DNA of 64,000 nt, taken from the NCBI GenBank assembly GCA_949752795.1, contig CATKHW010000551.1:1087634-1151633 (forward strand), written 5' to 3'. The notes beneath the pieces are model-generated. The model was not told the origin of the DNA, ran no database searches, and saw nothing but the letters and a program-made list of their open reading frames with translations. The translations under genes and the position numbers were made by a program. Positions 1 through 10,432 of this stretch are shown here, one piece after another (position 1 is the first letter of the stretch; the number at the start of each line of letters is the position of its first letter). Source of the DNA: Hyperoodon ampullatus (lineage: Eukaryota > Chordata > Mammalia > Artiodactyla > Ziphiidae).

Positions 1-699
1 AAGTAAAGAACAGAGCTACAGAGCCAAGGGCACTACCAGTCTAGGGAATATACCTTGGGAAAACTGAAAATCAATAAGACAGAGCCACCCCAAAATTTAG
101 GGCTGCACTGCATACAAGGACCTCAACTTGGATACACCTTAAGTATCCCAGAAAATATAAACATGGTTCAAAAAATTGTGGTACTTACGTACGATGGAAT
201 ATCCCTCAGCCATGAAATCAATGTCATAAGACCAGTAGCAGCAAAATGGGTGGATTCAGGTACGATGATTCTAAGTGAAATAAGTCACACAGAAAAAGAA
301 ACTTATCATAAGATATCACTTATGAAGATCCTGTAAACATGGCTACACTTGAACTGAGTTAGGAAAGAGAACAGTGTCTCACATTTAGAAAACACTCTTA
401 TACCTGCTTAAGGGGGAAGGAGAGGTGGGGTGATGCATAAAACCAGAGTTTGATATAAGCACAGGTACCGTTCCAAAAACCAACTATGGAATAGACAAGA
501 CCTACACCGTCCTCAGAGAAAGGGACTCAAAACCCCATATTTCCCGCAGAGGAAAGTATCTGACCAGTAAGAATCTTAAAACCTATGTATTGATATGTCT
601 CCATAAGGGAATCAAGTGTGTCTAGACTGGCATAAACATGGCAGCGAGAATCAGCTCAAACCCACTATAAAAAGGATTTTCAAAAACAAAACAAAAAAA
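1..699 (+). mobile_element. LINE-1 3' end in unit 1 (left part cut by window edge)
   Basis: The same L1-derived stretch as in the next unit, entering at the window edge. ORF2-like sequence runs to 336, a 3' UTR-like sequence follows, and the A-rich tail lies at 681-699 (CAAAAACAAAACAAAAAAA). Downstream of the tail the L1 resemblance stops. Equivalent tails recur at the same phase in all units. They vary in A count and in the ACTC interruption (ACAAAAACTCTGGG) carried by units 12, 13, 15 and 16. Confidence 0.75.
163..336 (+). pseudogene. L1 ORF2 C-terminal remnant (frame-fused, not a gene)
   Basis: From the first ATG (163) the reading frame encodes 57 residues. The last ~40, with W-V-D...ILSEIS.TEKE.YHKISL, are in the true L1 ORF2 frame and match its C-terminal end. 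The first ~17 are in the wrong frame: the sequence equivalent to L1 W-Y-x-x-T-M-E-Y (from TGGTAC, about 179) sits one base out of phase after a one-base insertion. A longer reading from a TTG at 55 has no support in a eukaryote. No catalytic residues are present, since endonuclease and reverse transcriptase lie far upstream in L1. The frame is intact in all 37 copies, which homogenisation explains without selection. Equivalent copies lie 162-335 bases after each unit start. Confidence 0.7.
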
Positions 700-1229
700 C
701 TGGGAAATTCTTTACAATTCCTTCAGGGTCTCTGATGAAAGCTGGAATGACCCTATCTACAAGGACAGCTGGATGTGGCATAAGGAGGGACACTTGGGAC
801 TGAGACGATTGGTGAGATTGGGTGAGCAAATGCAGACCCTTTAAAGCAATAATGCATGGCACCCATTCCATGGGTCCGAACTCTCCAGGTTGAAGGGAAT
901 GTTACTACAGCTATAACATGTGCGGGAAACCTAGAGAACGGACACACTGTGAATACGAAAGGTTTCTAAAACTCAACGAATAGTCCCTCTCCTGGTGCTC
1001 CGGTTTGACTTTCCGTCTGCTTTTCTATCAACCTCCCAACTTGGAGAGACAGCCCCTTTAACCTCTTGGTTCGCACAGGTTGCCAATTTGGCAGAGGATG
1101 AAAGGGAAGAGTGAGAACCAATGAGAGAGTAGCTGTTAGGCATTTGTAGGGGCACATATCACTGTAATTTCCCGGCAGGAAGAAGAATTAACCAAATTCT
1201 CAGCCACCCACCGGGAACCAGTATAGGTC
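700..1229. other. Unassigned ~530-bp part of the satellite unit
   Basis: Between the L1 A-rich tail and the start of recognisable ORF2 similarity I see no known element. Only short open frames of 60-70 codons exist, on the minus strand in two overlapping frames, with no domain I recognise. It holds a small hairpin, ACCCAT/ATGGGT around 861-875. This stretch carries many of the subfamily-defining variants (AAGGAC/AACGAC, AATGTT/AATATT, CGAATAG/CGCATAG, TTTTCT/TTTACT, TTCGCACAGG/TTTGCACAAG). It could be strongly diverged L1 or the genomic flank that was captured when the unit first duplicated. Confidence 0.6.
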
Positions 1230-1414
1230 CTGAACCAAAATTTTGGACTTGCGGTCAGCTCACCAAAAACGAGTTGAAAAATGGAGCTCAGGGGCACAGC
1301 AATTCACAAACTGGCCGAGTAATAAAGGACAACTATCGTCCAAAAATCTGTTGAGGGAAGGCAACGAGGCGGACTTGAAAGCGAGGCAGAATAGCAGGAA
1401 ACAGATTTCAAGAG

Positions 1415-1431
1415 GTACGTTGGAATCGCCT
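1415..1431 (+). promoter_or_regulatory. CENP-B-box-like core (degenerate)
   Basis: GTACGTTGGAATCGCCT shares the run CGTTGGAA and the following CG with the mammalian CENP-B box: 11 of 17 positions of the usual box by my count, and 6 of its 9 essential bases. The final GGG and the second T are missing, so binding is doubtful. It lies in L1 ORF2-derived sequence 42 bp before the palindrome, so chance origin is likely. It is present in nearly every unit; unit 26 (CATTGG at 44891) and units 13 and 16 (AATCACC) alter it. Confidence 0.2.
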
Positions 1432-1472
1432 TTAAAGCACAGGAAGAGGGGCACAACTTCGACAATGATGCA

Positions 1473-1546
1473 CTTGGCCAAAAAGGGCGTATGCGTTTTC
1501 TCCTGAATATATTCAGGAGAAAACGCATACGCCCTTTTTGGCCAAG
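1473..1546. repeat. Perfect 74-bp palindrome (37-bp arms, no spacer)
   Basis: The arms read CTTGGCCAAAAAGGGCGTAT... inward to GAATA at the centre (1509/1510) and back as an exact reverse complement ending ...GGCCAAG. Symmetry stops at the next base outward on both sides (A versus C). It could extrude as a cruciform in DNA or fold as a 34-37-bp RNA hairpin if transcribed. A copy lies about 1,472 bases after each unit start: 36 copies in the window, 30 of them perfect. Imperfect copies are 22337, 27555 (outermost pair lost), 31033, 34511, 39728 (one shared left-arm change) and 48423 (two changes). It sits inside L1 ORF2-derived sequence and is itself not clearly L1. Confidence 0.95.
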
Positions 1547-1555
1547 CAAGCAAGC
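1544..1555 (+). repeat. Short (AAGC)3 tract beside the palindrome
   Basis: Three AAGC copies run out of the right palindrome arm into the resumed L1 sequence. Units 19, 21, 22 and 28 carry AAGCAGGC instead, a linked marker with CTGATGAG further upstream in the same units. Confidence 0.7.
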
Positions 1556-1783
1556 GGGCAATGCAAATCTGCACTACAAAGAAGTATCACTTCCCACCGG
1601 TCAAAAGGGACATCCACAAAATGTGTAAGAACAAGAAAGGCAAGACAGGCCCTGGAGAACAGGGAGCCTTGTTATGCTGATGGGCGGGATGTAAATTGCC
1701 AACTGCCTCTCTGGAGGAGTGCATTCTGTTCCCTAAAACAAGTAAAGAACAGAGCTACAGAGCCAAGGGCACTACCAGTCTAG
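1547..1783 (+). pseudogene. L1 ORF2 remnant upstream of the C-terminus
   Basis: A + strand frame here contains C-Q-L-P-L-W-R followed by S-L-K-Q-V-K, resembling the L1 ORF2 region with C-K-L...P-L-W and L-K-K-L-K. The nucleotides just downstream of the palindrome (ATGCAAATCTGCACTAC, then AAGTATCACTTCCCACCGGTC) also follow L1 ORF2. The frame ends at a stop near 1783, before the C-terminal remnant, so ORF2 is broken into at least two frames. It recurs at the same phase in every unit; in units 13 and 16 a change creates GATGTAATTTGACAAC and shortens this frame. Not functional. Confidence 0.6.
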
Positions 1784-3477
1784 GGAATATACCTTGGGAA
1801 AACTGAAAATCAATAAGACAGAGCCACCCCAAAATTTAGGGCTGCACTGCATACAAGGACCTCAACTTGGATACAACTTAAGTATCCCAGAAAATATAAA
1901 CATGGTTCAAAAAATTGTGGTACTTACGTACGATGGAATATCCCTCAGCCATGAAATCAATGTCATAAGACCAGTAGCAGCAAAATGGGTGGATTCAGGT
2001 ACGATGATTCTAAGTGAAATAAGTCACACAGAAAAAGAAACTTATCATAAGATATCACTTATGAAGATCCTGTAAACATGGCTACACTTGAACTGAGTTA
2101 GGAAAGAGAACAGTGTCTCACATTTAGAAAACACTCTTATACCTGCTTAAGGGGGAAGGAGAGGTGGGGTGATGCATAAAACCAGAGTTTGATATAAGCA
2201 CAGGTACCGTTCCAAAAACCAACTATGGAATAGACAAGACCTACACCGTCCTCAGCGAAAGGGACTCAAAACCCCATATTTCCCGCAGAGGAAAATATCT
2301 GACTAGTAAGAATCTTAAAACCTATGTATTGATATGTCTCCGTAAGGGAATCAAGTGTGTCTAGACTGGCATAAACATGGCAGCGAGAATCAGCTCAAAC
2401 CCACTATAAAAAGGAATTTCAAAAACAAAACAAAAAAACTGGGAAATTCTTTACAATTCCTTCAGGGTCTCTGATGAAGGCTGGAATGACCCTATCTACA
2501 ACGACAGCTGGATGTGGCATAAGGAGGGACACTTGGGACTGAGACGATTGGTGAGATTGGGTGAGCAAATGCAGACCCTTTAAAGCAATAATGCATGGCA
2601 CCCATTCCATGGGTCCGAACTCTCCAGGTTGAAGGGAATGTTACTACAGCTATAACATGTGCGGGAAACATAGAGAACGGACACACTGTGAATACGAAAG
2701 GTTTCTAAAACTCAACGAATAGTCCCTCTCCTGGTGCTCCGGTTTGACTTTCCGTCTGCGTTACTATCAACCTCCCAACTTGGAGAGACAGCCCCTTTAA
2801 CCTCTTGGTTCGCACAGGTTGCCAATTTGGCAGAGGATGAAAGGGAAGAGGGAGAACCAATGAGAGAGTAGCTGTTAGGCATTTGGAGGGGCACATATCA
2901 CTGTAATTTCCCGGCAGGAAGAAGAATTAACCAAATTCTCAGCCACCCACCGGGAACCAGTATAGGTCCTGAACCAAAATTTTGGACTGCGGTCAGCTCA
3001 CCAAAAACGAGTTGAAAAATGGAGCTCAGGGGCACAGCAATTCACAAACTGGCCGAGTAATAAAGGACAACTATCGTCCAAAAATCTGTTGAGGGAAGGC
3101 AACGAGGCAGACTTGAAAGCGAGGCAGAATAGCAGGAAACAGATTTCAATAGGTACGTTGGAATCGCCTTTAAAGCACAGGAAGAGGGGCACAACTTCGA
3201 CAATGATGCACTTGGCCAAAAAGGGCGTATGCGTTTTCTCCTGAATATATTCAGGAGAAAACGCATACGCCCTTTTTGGCCAAGCAAGCAAGCGGGCAAT
3301 GCAAATCTGCACTACAAAGAAGTATCACTTCCCACCGGTCAAAAGGGACATCCACAAAATGTGTAAGAACAAGAAAGGCAAGACAGGCCCTGGAGAACAG
3401 GGAGCCTTGTTATGCTGATGGGCGGGATGTAAATTGCCAACTGCCTCTCTGGAGGAGTGCATTCTGTTCCCTAAAAC
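1740..3477 (+). repeat. Satellite unit 2, type B (1,738 bp)
   Basis: Type B markers: ATACAACTTA, CTCCGTAAG, AAACATAGAG, CTGCGTTACT, TTTGGAGGGG, CAATAGGTAC, and loss of one T in GGACTGCGG (near 2988), which gives the 1-bp shorter unit. Palindrome 3211-3284, perfect. Confidence 0.93.
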
Positions 3478-5216
3478 AAGTAAAGAACAGAGCTACAGAG
3501 CCAAGGGCACTACCAGTCTAGGGAATATACCTTGGGAAAACTGAAAATCAATAAGACAGAGCCACCCCAAAATTTAGGGCTGCATTGCATACAAGGGCCT
3601 CAACTTGGATACACCTTAAGTATCCCAGAAAATATAAACATGGTTCAAAAAATTGTGGTACTTACGTACGATGGAATATCCCTCAGCCATGAAATCAATG
3701 TCATAAGACCAGTAGCAGCAAAATGGGTGGATTCAGGTACGATGATTCTAAGTGAAATAAGTCACACAGAAAAAGAAACTTATCATAAGATATCACTTAT
3801 GAAGATCCTGTAAACATGGCTACACTTGAACTGAGTTAGGAAAGAGAACAGTGTCTCACATTTAGAAAACACTCTTATACCTGCTTAAGGGGGAAGGAGA
3901 GGTGGGGTGATGCATAAAACCAGAGTTTGATATAAGCACAGGTACCGTTCCAAAAACCAACTATGGAATAGACAAGACCTACACCGTCCTCAGCGAAAGG
4001 GACTCAAAACCCCATATTTCCCGCAGAGGAAATTATCTGACTAGTAAGAATCTTAAAACCTATGTATTGATATGTCTCCATAAGGGAATCAAGTGTGTCT
4101 AGACTGGCATAAACATGGCAGCGAGAATCAGCTCAAACCCACTATAAAAAGGATTTTCAAAAACAAAACAAAAAAACTGGGAAATTCTTTACAATTCCTT
4201 CAGGGTCTCTGATGAAGGCTGGAATGACCCTATCTACAACGACAGCTGGATGTGGCATAAGGAGGGACACTTGGGACTGAGACGATTGGTGAGATTGGGT
4301 GAGCAAATGCAGACCCTTTAAAGCAATAATGCATGGCACCCATTCCATGGGTCCGAACTCTCCAGGTTGAAGGGAATGTTACTACAGCTATAACATGTGC
4401 GGGAAACCTAGAGAACGGACACACTGTGAATACGAAAGGTTTCTAAAACTCAACGAATAGTCCCTCTCCTGGTGCTCCGGTTTGACTTTCCGTCTGCTTT
4501 ACTATCAACCTCCCAACTTGGAGAGACAGCCCCTTTAACCTCTTGGTTCGCACAGGTTGCCAATTTGGAAGAGGATGAAAGGGAAGAGGGAGAACAAATG
4601 AGAGAGTAGCTGTTAGGCATTTGGACGGGCACATATCACTGTAATTTCCCGGCAGGAAGAAGAATTAACCAAATTCTCAGCCACCCACCGGGAACCAGTA
4701 TAGGTCCTGAACCAAAATTTTGGACTTGCGGTCAGCTCACCAAAAACGAGTGGAAAAATGGAGCTCAGGGGCACAGCAATTCACAAACTGGCCGAGTAAT
4801 AAAGGACAACTATCGTCCAAAAATCTGTTGAGGGAAGGCAACGAGGCGGACTTGGAAGCGAGGCAGAATAGCAGGAAACAGATTTCAAGAGGTACGTTGG
4901 AATCGCCTTTAAAGCACAGGAAGAGGGGCACAACTTCGACAATGATGCACTTGGCCAAAAAGGGCGTATGCGTTTTCTCCTGAATATATTCAGGAGAAAA
5001 CGCATACGCCCTTTTTGGCCAAGCAAGCAAGCGGGCAATGCAAATCTGCACTACAAAGAAGTATCACTTCCCACCGGTCAAAAGGGACATCCACAAAATG
5101 TGTAAGAACAAGAAAGGCAAGACAGGCCCTGGAGAACAGGGAGCCTTGTTATGCTGATGGGCGGGATGTAAATTGCCAACTGCCTCTCTGGAGGAGTGCA
5201 TTCTGTTCCCTAAAAC
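3478..5216 (+). repeat. Satellite unit 3, type C
   Basis: Type C markers: GCATTGCATACAAGGGCC, AAATTATCTGACTAG, TTTGGAAGAGG, GAACAAATG, TTTGGACGGG and CTTGGAAGCG, plus ACGAGTGG shared only with unit 4. Palindrome 4950-5023, perfect. Confidence 0.93.
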
Positions 5217-6955
5217 AAGTAAAGAACAGAGCTACAGAGCCAAGGGCACTACCAGTCTAGGGAATATACCTTGGGAAAACTGAAAATCAATAAGACAGAG
5301 CCACCCCAAAATTTAGGGCTGCACTGCATACAAGGACCTCAACTTGGATACACCTTAAGTATCCCAGAAAATATAAACATGGTTCAAAAAATTGTGGTAC
5401 TTACGTACGATGGAATATCCCTCAGCCATGAAATCAATGTCATAAGACCAGTAGCAGCAAAATGGGTGGATTCAGGTACGATGATTCTAAGTGAAATAAG
5501 TCACACAGAAAAAGAAACTTATCATAAGATATCACTTATGAAGATCCTGTAAACATGGCTACACTTGAACTGAGTTAGGAAAGAGAACAGTGTCTCACAT
5601 TTAGAAAACACTCTTATACCTGCTTAAGGGGGAAGGAGAGGTGGGGTGATGCATAAAACCAGAGTTTGATATAAGCACAGGTACCGTTCCAAAAACCAAC
5701 TATGGAATAGACAAGACCTACACCGTCCTCAGAGAAAGGGACTCAAAACCCCATATTTCCCGCAGAGGAAAGTATCTGACCAGTAAGAATCTTAAAACCT
5801 ATGTATTGATATGTCTCCATAAGGGAATCAAGTGTGTCTAGACTGGCATAAACATGGCAGCGAGAATCAGCTCAAACCCACTATAAAAAGGATTTTCAAA
5901 AACAAAACAAAAAAACTGGGAAATTCTTTACAATTCCTTCAGGGTCTCTGATGAAAGCTGGAATGACCCTATCTACAAGGACAGCTGGATGTGGCATAAG
6001 GAGGGACACTTGGGACTGAGACGATTGGTGAGATTGGGTGAGCAAATGCAGACCCTTTAAAGCAATAATGCATGGCACCCATTCCATGGGTCCGAACTCT
6101 CCAGGTTGAAGGGAATGTTACTACAGCTATAACATGTGCGGGAAACCTAGAGAACGGACACACTGTGAATACGAAAGGTTTCTAAAACTCAACGAATAGT
6201 CCCTCTCCTGGTGCTCCGGTTTGACTTTCCGTCTGCTTTTCTATCAACCTCCCAACTTGGAGAGACAGCCCCTTTAACCTCTTGGTTCGCACAGGTTGCC
6301 AATTTGGAAGAGGATGAAAGGGAAGAGGGAGAACAAATGAGAGAGTAGCTGTTAGGCATTTGGACGGGCACATATCACTGTAATTTCCCGGCAGGAAGAA
6401 GAATTAACCAAATTCTCAGCCACCCACCGGGAACCAGTATAGGTCCTGAACCAAAATTTTGGACTTGCGGTCAGCTCACCAAAAACGAGTGGAAAAATGG
6501 AGCTCAGGGGCACAGCAATTCACAAACTGGCCGAGTAATAAAGGACAACTATCGTCCAAAAATCTGTTGAGGGAAGGCAACGAGGCGGACTTGGAAGCGA
6601 GGCAGAATAGCAGGAAACAGATTTCAAGAGGTACGTTGGAATCGCCTTTAAAGCACAGGAAGAGGGGCACAACTTCGACAATGATGCACTTGGCCAAAAA
6701 GGGCGTATGCGTTTTCTCCTGAATATATTCAGGAGAAAACGCATACGCCCTTTTTGGCCAAGCAAGCAAGCGGGCAATGCAAATCTGCACTACAAAGAAG
6801 TATCACTTCCCACCGGTCAAAAGGGACATCCACAAAATGTGTAAGAACAAGAAAGGCAAGACAGGCCCTGGAGAACAGGGAGCCTTGTTATGCTGATGGG
6901 CGGGATGTAAATTGCCAACTGCCTCTCTGGAGGAGTGCATTCTGTTCCCTAAAAC
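5217..6955 (+). repeat. Satellite unit 4, A-to-C recombinant
   Basis: Type A markers through CTGCTTTTCTATC (T at 6240), then type C markers from TTTGGAAG (A at 6308) to the unit end, including ACGAGTGG and CTTGGAAGCG. Exchange therefore falls between 6240 and 6308. Palindrome 6689-6762, perfect. Confidence 0.93.
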
Positions 6956-8694
6956 AAGTAAAGAACAGAGCTACAGAGCCAAGGGCACTACCAGTCTAGG
7001 GAATATACCTTGGGAAAACTGAAAATCAATAAGACAGAGCCACCCCAAAATTTAGGGCTGCACTGCATACAAGGACCTCAACTTGGATACACCTTAAGTA
7101 TCCCAGAAAATATAAACATGGTTCAAAAAATTGTGGTACTTACGTACGATGGAATATCCCTCAGCCATGAAATCAATGTCATAAGACCAGTAGCAGCAAA
7201 ATGGGTGGATTCAGGTACGATGATTCTAAGTGAAATAAGTCACACAGAAAAAGAAACTTATCATAAGATATCACTTATGAAGATCCTGTAAACATGGCTA
7301 CACTTGAACTGAGTTAGGAAAGAGAACAGTGTCTCACATTTAGAAAACACTCTTATACCTGCTTAAGGGGGAAGGAGAGGTGGGGTGATGCATAAAACCA
7401 GAGTTTGATATAAGCACAGGTACCGTTCCAAAAACCAACTATGGAATAGACAAGACCTACACCGTCCTCAGAGAAAGGGACTCAAAACCCCATATTTCCC
7501 GCAGAGGAAAGTATCTGACCAGTAAGAATCTTAAAACCTATGTATTGATATGTCTCCATAAGGGAATCAAGTGTGTCTAGACTGGCATAAACATGGCAGC
7601 GAGAATCAGCTCAAACCCACTATAAAAAGGATTTTCAAAAACAAAACAAAAAAACTGGGAAATTCTTTACAATTCCTTCAGGGTCTCTGATGAAAGCTGG
7701 AATGACCCTATCTACAAGGACAGCTGGATGTGGCATAAGGAGGGACACTTGGGACTGAGACGATTGGTGAGATTGGGTGAGCAAATGCAGACCCTTTAAA
7801 GCAATAATGCATGGCACCCATTCCATGGGTCCGAACTCTCCAGGTTGAAGGGAATGTTACTACAGCTATAACATGTGCGGGAAACCTAGAGAACGGACAC
7901 ACTGTGAATACGAAAGGTTTCTAAAACTCAACGAATAGTCCCTCTCCTGGTGCTCCGGTTTGACTTTCCGTCTGCTTTTCTATCAACCTCCCAACTTGGA
8001 GAGACAGCCCCTTTAACCTCTTGGTTCGCACAGGTTGCCAATTTGGCAGAGGATGAAAGGGAAGAGTGAGAACCAATGAGAGAGTAGCTGTTAGGCATTT
8101 GTAGGGGCACATATCACTGTAATTTCCCGGCAGGAAGAAGAATTAACCAAATTCTCAGCCACCCACCGGGAACCAGTATAGGTCCTGAACCAAAATTTTG
8201 GACTTGCGGTCAGCTCACCAAAAACGAGTTGAAAAATGGAGCTCAGGGGCACAGCAATTCACAAACTGGCCGAGTAATAAAGGACAACTATCGTCCAAAA
8301 ATCTGTTGAGGGAAGGCAACGAGGCGGACTTGAAAGCGAGGCAGAATAGCAGGAAACAGATTTCAAGAGGTACGTTGGAATCGCCTTTAAAGCACAGGAA
8401 GAGGGGCACAACTTCGACAATGATGCACTTGGCCAAAAAGGGCGTATGCGTTTTCTCCTGAATATATTCAGGAGAAAACGCATACGCCCTTTTTGGCCAA
8501 GCAAGCAAGCGGGCAATGCAAATCTGCACTACAAAGAAGTATCACTTCCCACCGGTCAAAAGGGACATCCACAAAATGTGTAAGAACAAGAAAGGCAAGA
8601 CAGGCCCTGGAGAACAGGGAGCCTTGTTATGCTGATGGGCGGGATGTAAATTGCCAACTGCCTCTCTGGAGGAGTGCATTCTGTTCCCTAAAAC
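6956..8694 (+). repeat. Satellite unit 5, type A
   Basis: All type A markers, as in units 1 and 7. Palindrome 8428-8501, perfect. Confidence 0.93.
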
Positions 8695-10432
8695 AAGTAA
8701 AGAACAGAGCTACAGAGCCAAGGGCACTACCAGTCTAGGGAATATACCTTGGGAAAACTGAAAATCAATAAGACAGAGCCACCCCAAAATTTAGGGCTGC
8801 ACTGCATACAAGGACCTCAACTTGGATACAACTTAAGTATCCCAGAAAATATAAACATGGTTCAAAAAATTGTGGTACTTACGTACGATGGAATATCCCT
8901 CAGCCATGAAATCAATGTCATAAGACCAGTAGCAGCAAAATGGGTGGATTCAGGTACGATGATTCTAAGTGAAATAAGTCACACAGAAAAAGAAACTTAT
9001 CATAAGATATCACTTATGAAGATCCTGTAAACATGGCTACACTTGAACTGAGTTAGGAAAGAGAACAGTGTCTCACATTTAGAAAACACTCTTATACCTG
9101 CTTAAGGGGGAAGGAGAGGTGGGGTGATGCATAAAACCAGAGTTTGATATAAGCACAGGTACCGTTCCAAAAACCAACTATGGAATAGACAAGACCTACA
9201 CCGTCCTCAGCGAAAGGGACTCAAAACCCCATATTTCCCGCAGAGGAAAATATCTGACTAGTAAGAATCTTAAAACCTATGTATTGATATGTCTCCGTAA
9301 GGGAATCAAGTGTGTCTAGACTGGCATAAACATGGCAGCGAGAATCAGCTCAAACCCACTATAAAAAGGAATTTCAAAAACAAAACAAAAAAACTGGGAA
9401 ATTCTTTACAATTCCTTCAGGGTCTCTGATGAAGGCTGGAATGACCCTATCTACAACGACAGCTGGATGTGGCATAAGGAGGGACACTTGGGACTGAGAC
9501 GATTGGTGAGATTGGGTGAGCAAATGCAGACCCTTTAAAGCAATAATGCATGGCACCCATTCCATGGGTCCGAACTCTCCAGGTTGAAGGGAATGTTACT
9601 ACAGCTATAACATGTGCGGGAAACATAGAGAACGGACACACTGTGAATACGAAAGGTTTCTAAAACTCAACGAATAGTCCCTCTCCTGGTGCTCCGGTTT
9701 GACTTTCCGTCTGCGTTACTATCAACCTCCCAACTTGGAGAGACAGCCCCTTTAACCTCTTGGTTCGCACAGGTTGCCAATTTGGCAGAGGATGAAAGGG
9801 AAGAGGGAGAACCAATGAGAGAGTAGCTGTTAGGCATTTGGAGGGGCACATATCACTGTAATTTCCCGGCAGGAAGAAGAATTAACCAAATTCTCAGCCA
9901 CCCACCGGGAACCAGTATAGGTCCTGAACCAAAATTTTGGACTGCGGTCAGCTCACCAAAAACGAGTTGAAAAATGGAGCTCAGGGGCACAGCAATTCAC
10001 AAACTGGCCGAGTAATAAAGGACAACTATCGTCCAAAAATCTGTTGAGGGAAGGCAACGAGGCAGACTTGAAAGCGAGGCAGAATAGCAGGAAACAGATT
10101 TCAATAGGTACGTTGGAATCGCCTTTAAAGCACAGGAAGAGGGGCACAACTTCGACAATGATGCACTTGGCCAAAAAGGGCGTATGCGTTTTCTCCTGAA
10201 TATATTCAGGAGAAAACGCATACGCCCTTTTTGGCCAAGCAAGCAAGCGGGCAATGCAAATCTGCACTACAAAGAAGTATCACTTCCCACCGGTCAAAAG
10301 GGACATCCACAAAATGTGTAAGAACAAGAAAGGCAAGACAGGCCCTGGAGAACAGGGAGCCTTGTTATGCTGATGGGCGGGATGTAAATTGCCAACTGCC
10401 TCTCTGGAGGAGTGCATTCTGTTCCCTAAAAC
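8695..10432 (+). repeat. Satellite unit 6, type B (1,738 bp)
   Basis: All type B markers including the T deletion. Palindrome 10166-10239, perfect. Confidence 0.93.

Larger units (their letters stand above)
1..1739 (+). repeat. Satellite unit 1, type A
   Basis: Type A markers: CAGAGAAAG, AAAGTATCTGACCAG, ACAAGGAC, CTGCTTTTCTATC, GAGTGAGAACC and TTTGTAGGGG. Essentially the same as units 5 and 7. Palindrome 1473-1546, perfect. Confidence 0.93.
1230..2438 (+). mobile_element. LINE-1 3' end: degenerate ORF2 C-terminus, 3' UTR and A-rich tail (representative copy)
   Basis: This is the representative copy across the unit 1/unit 2 boundary; the same arrangement recurs in every unit. By eye it follows L1 order: ORF2 from about 1230 to 1472, the palindrome insertion (1473-1546), ORF2 again from about 1553, the stretch equivalent to L1 'ATGTAAATTG' at 1690-1699, 'AATGGAATATT'-like and 'ACTCAGCC'-like sequence at 1933-1951, and the ORF2 C-terminus (ILSEIS..TEKE..YHKISL) ending about 2075. 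A 3' UTR with a G-rich purine tract (2150-2168) and the end 'ACTATAAAAAGG' follow, then the A-rich tail at 2420-2438. The tail marks the original retrotransposon 3' end. Indels break the ORF2 frame. The L1 is therefore the scaffold of the satellite rather than a later insertion. The family looks like artiodactyl/cetacean L1, but that is from memory. Confidence 0.8.

Noticed and set aside
55..336. 93-codon + strand ORF repeated 37 times as a protein-coding gene
   Set aside because: It needs a TTG start, lies in frame-broken L1 ORF2 sequence, and its conservation equals that of the surrounding satellite.
158..641. Three TAAACATGG motifs at 158, 334 and 633 as an internal sub-repeat
   Set aside because: Only nine bases are shared and the spacing is irregular (176 and 299); flanks do not align.
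666..675. TATA-box-like TATAAAAAGG in every unit
   Set aside because: It aligns with the end of the L1 3' UTR just before the A-rich tail; no other promoter element was found. Unit 17 has TATATAAAGG, also unremarkable.
1321..1326. AATAAA as a polyadenylation signal
   Set aside because: It is inside ORF2-derived sequence with no downstream GT-rich element that stands out; expected by chance in such sequence.
1473..1546. Palindrome as a bacterial rho-independent terminator or CRISPR-like repeat
   Set aside because: The context is a mammalian satellite; one copy per 1.74 kb with identical spacers is tandem duplication, not CRISPR, and the T-run is part of the symmetric stem.
1260..1574. 104-codon minus-strand ORF spanning the palindrome
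   Set aside because: It is antisense to L1-derived sequence and partly encoded by the palindrome arms; no domain or codon signal was seen. The same holds for the other 60-134 codon minus-strand frames.
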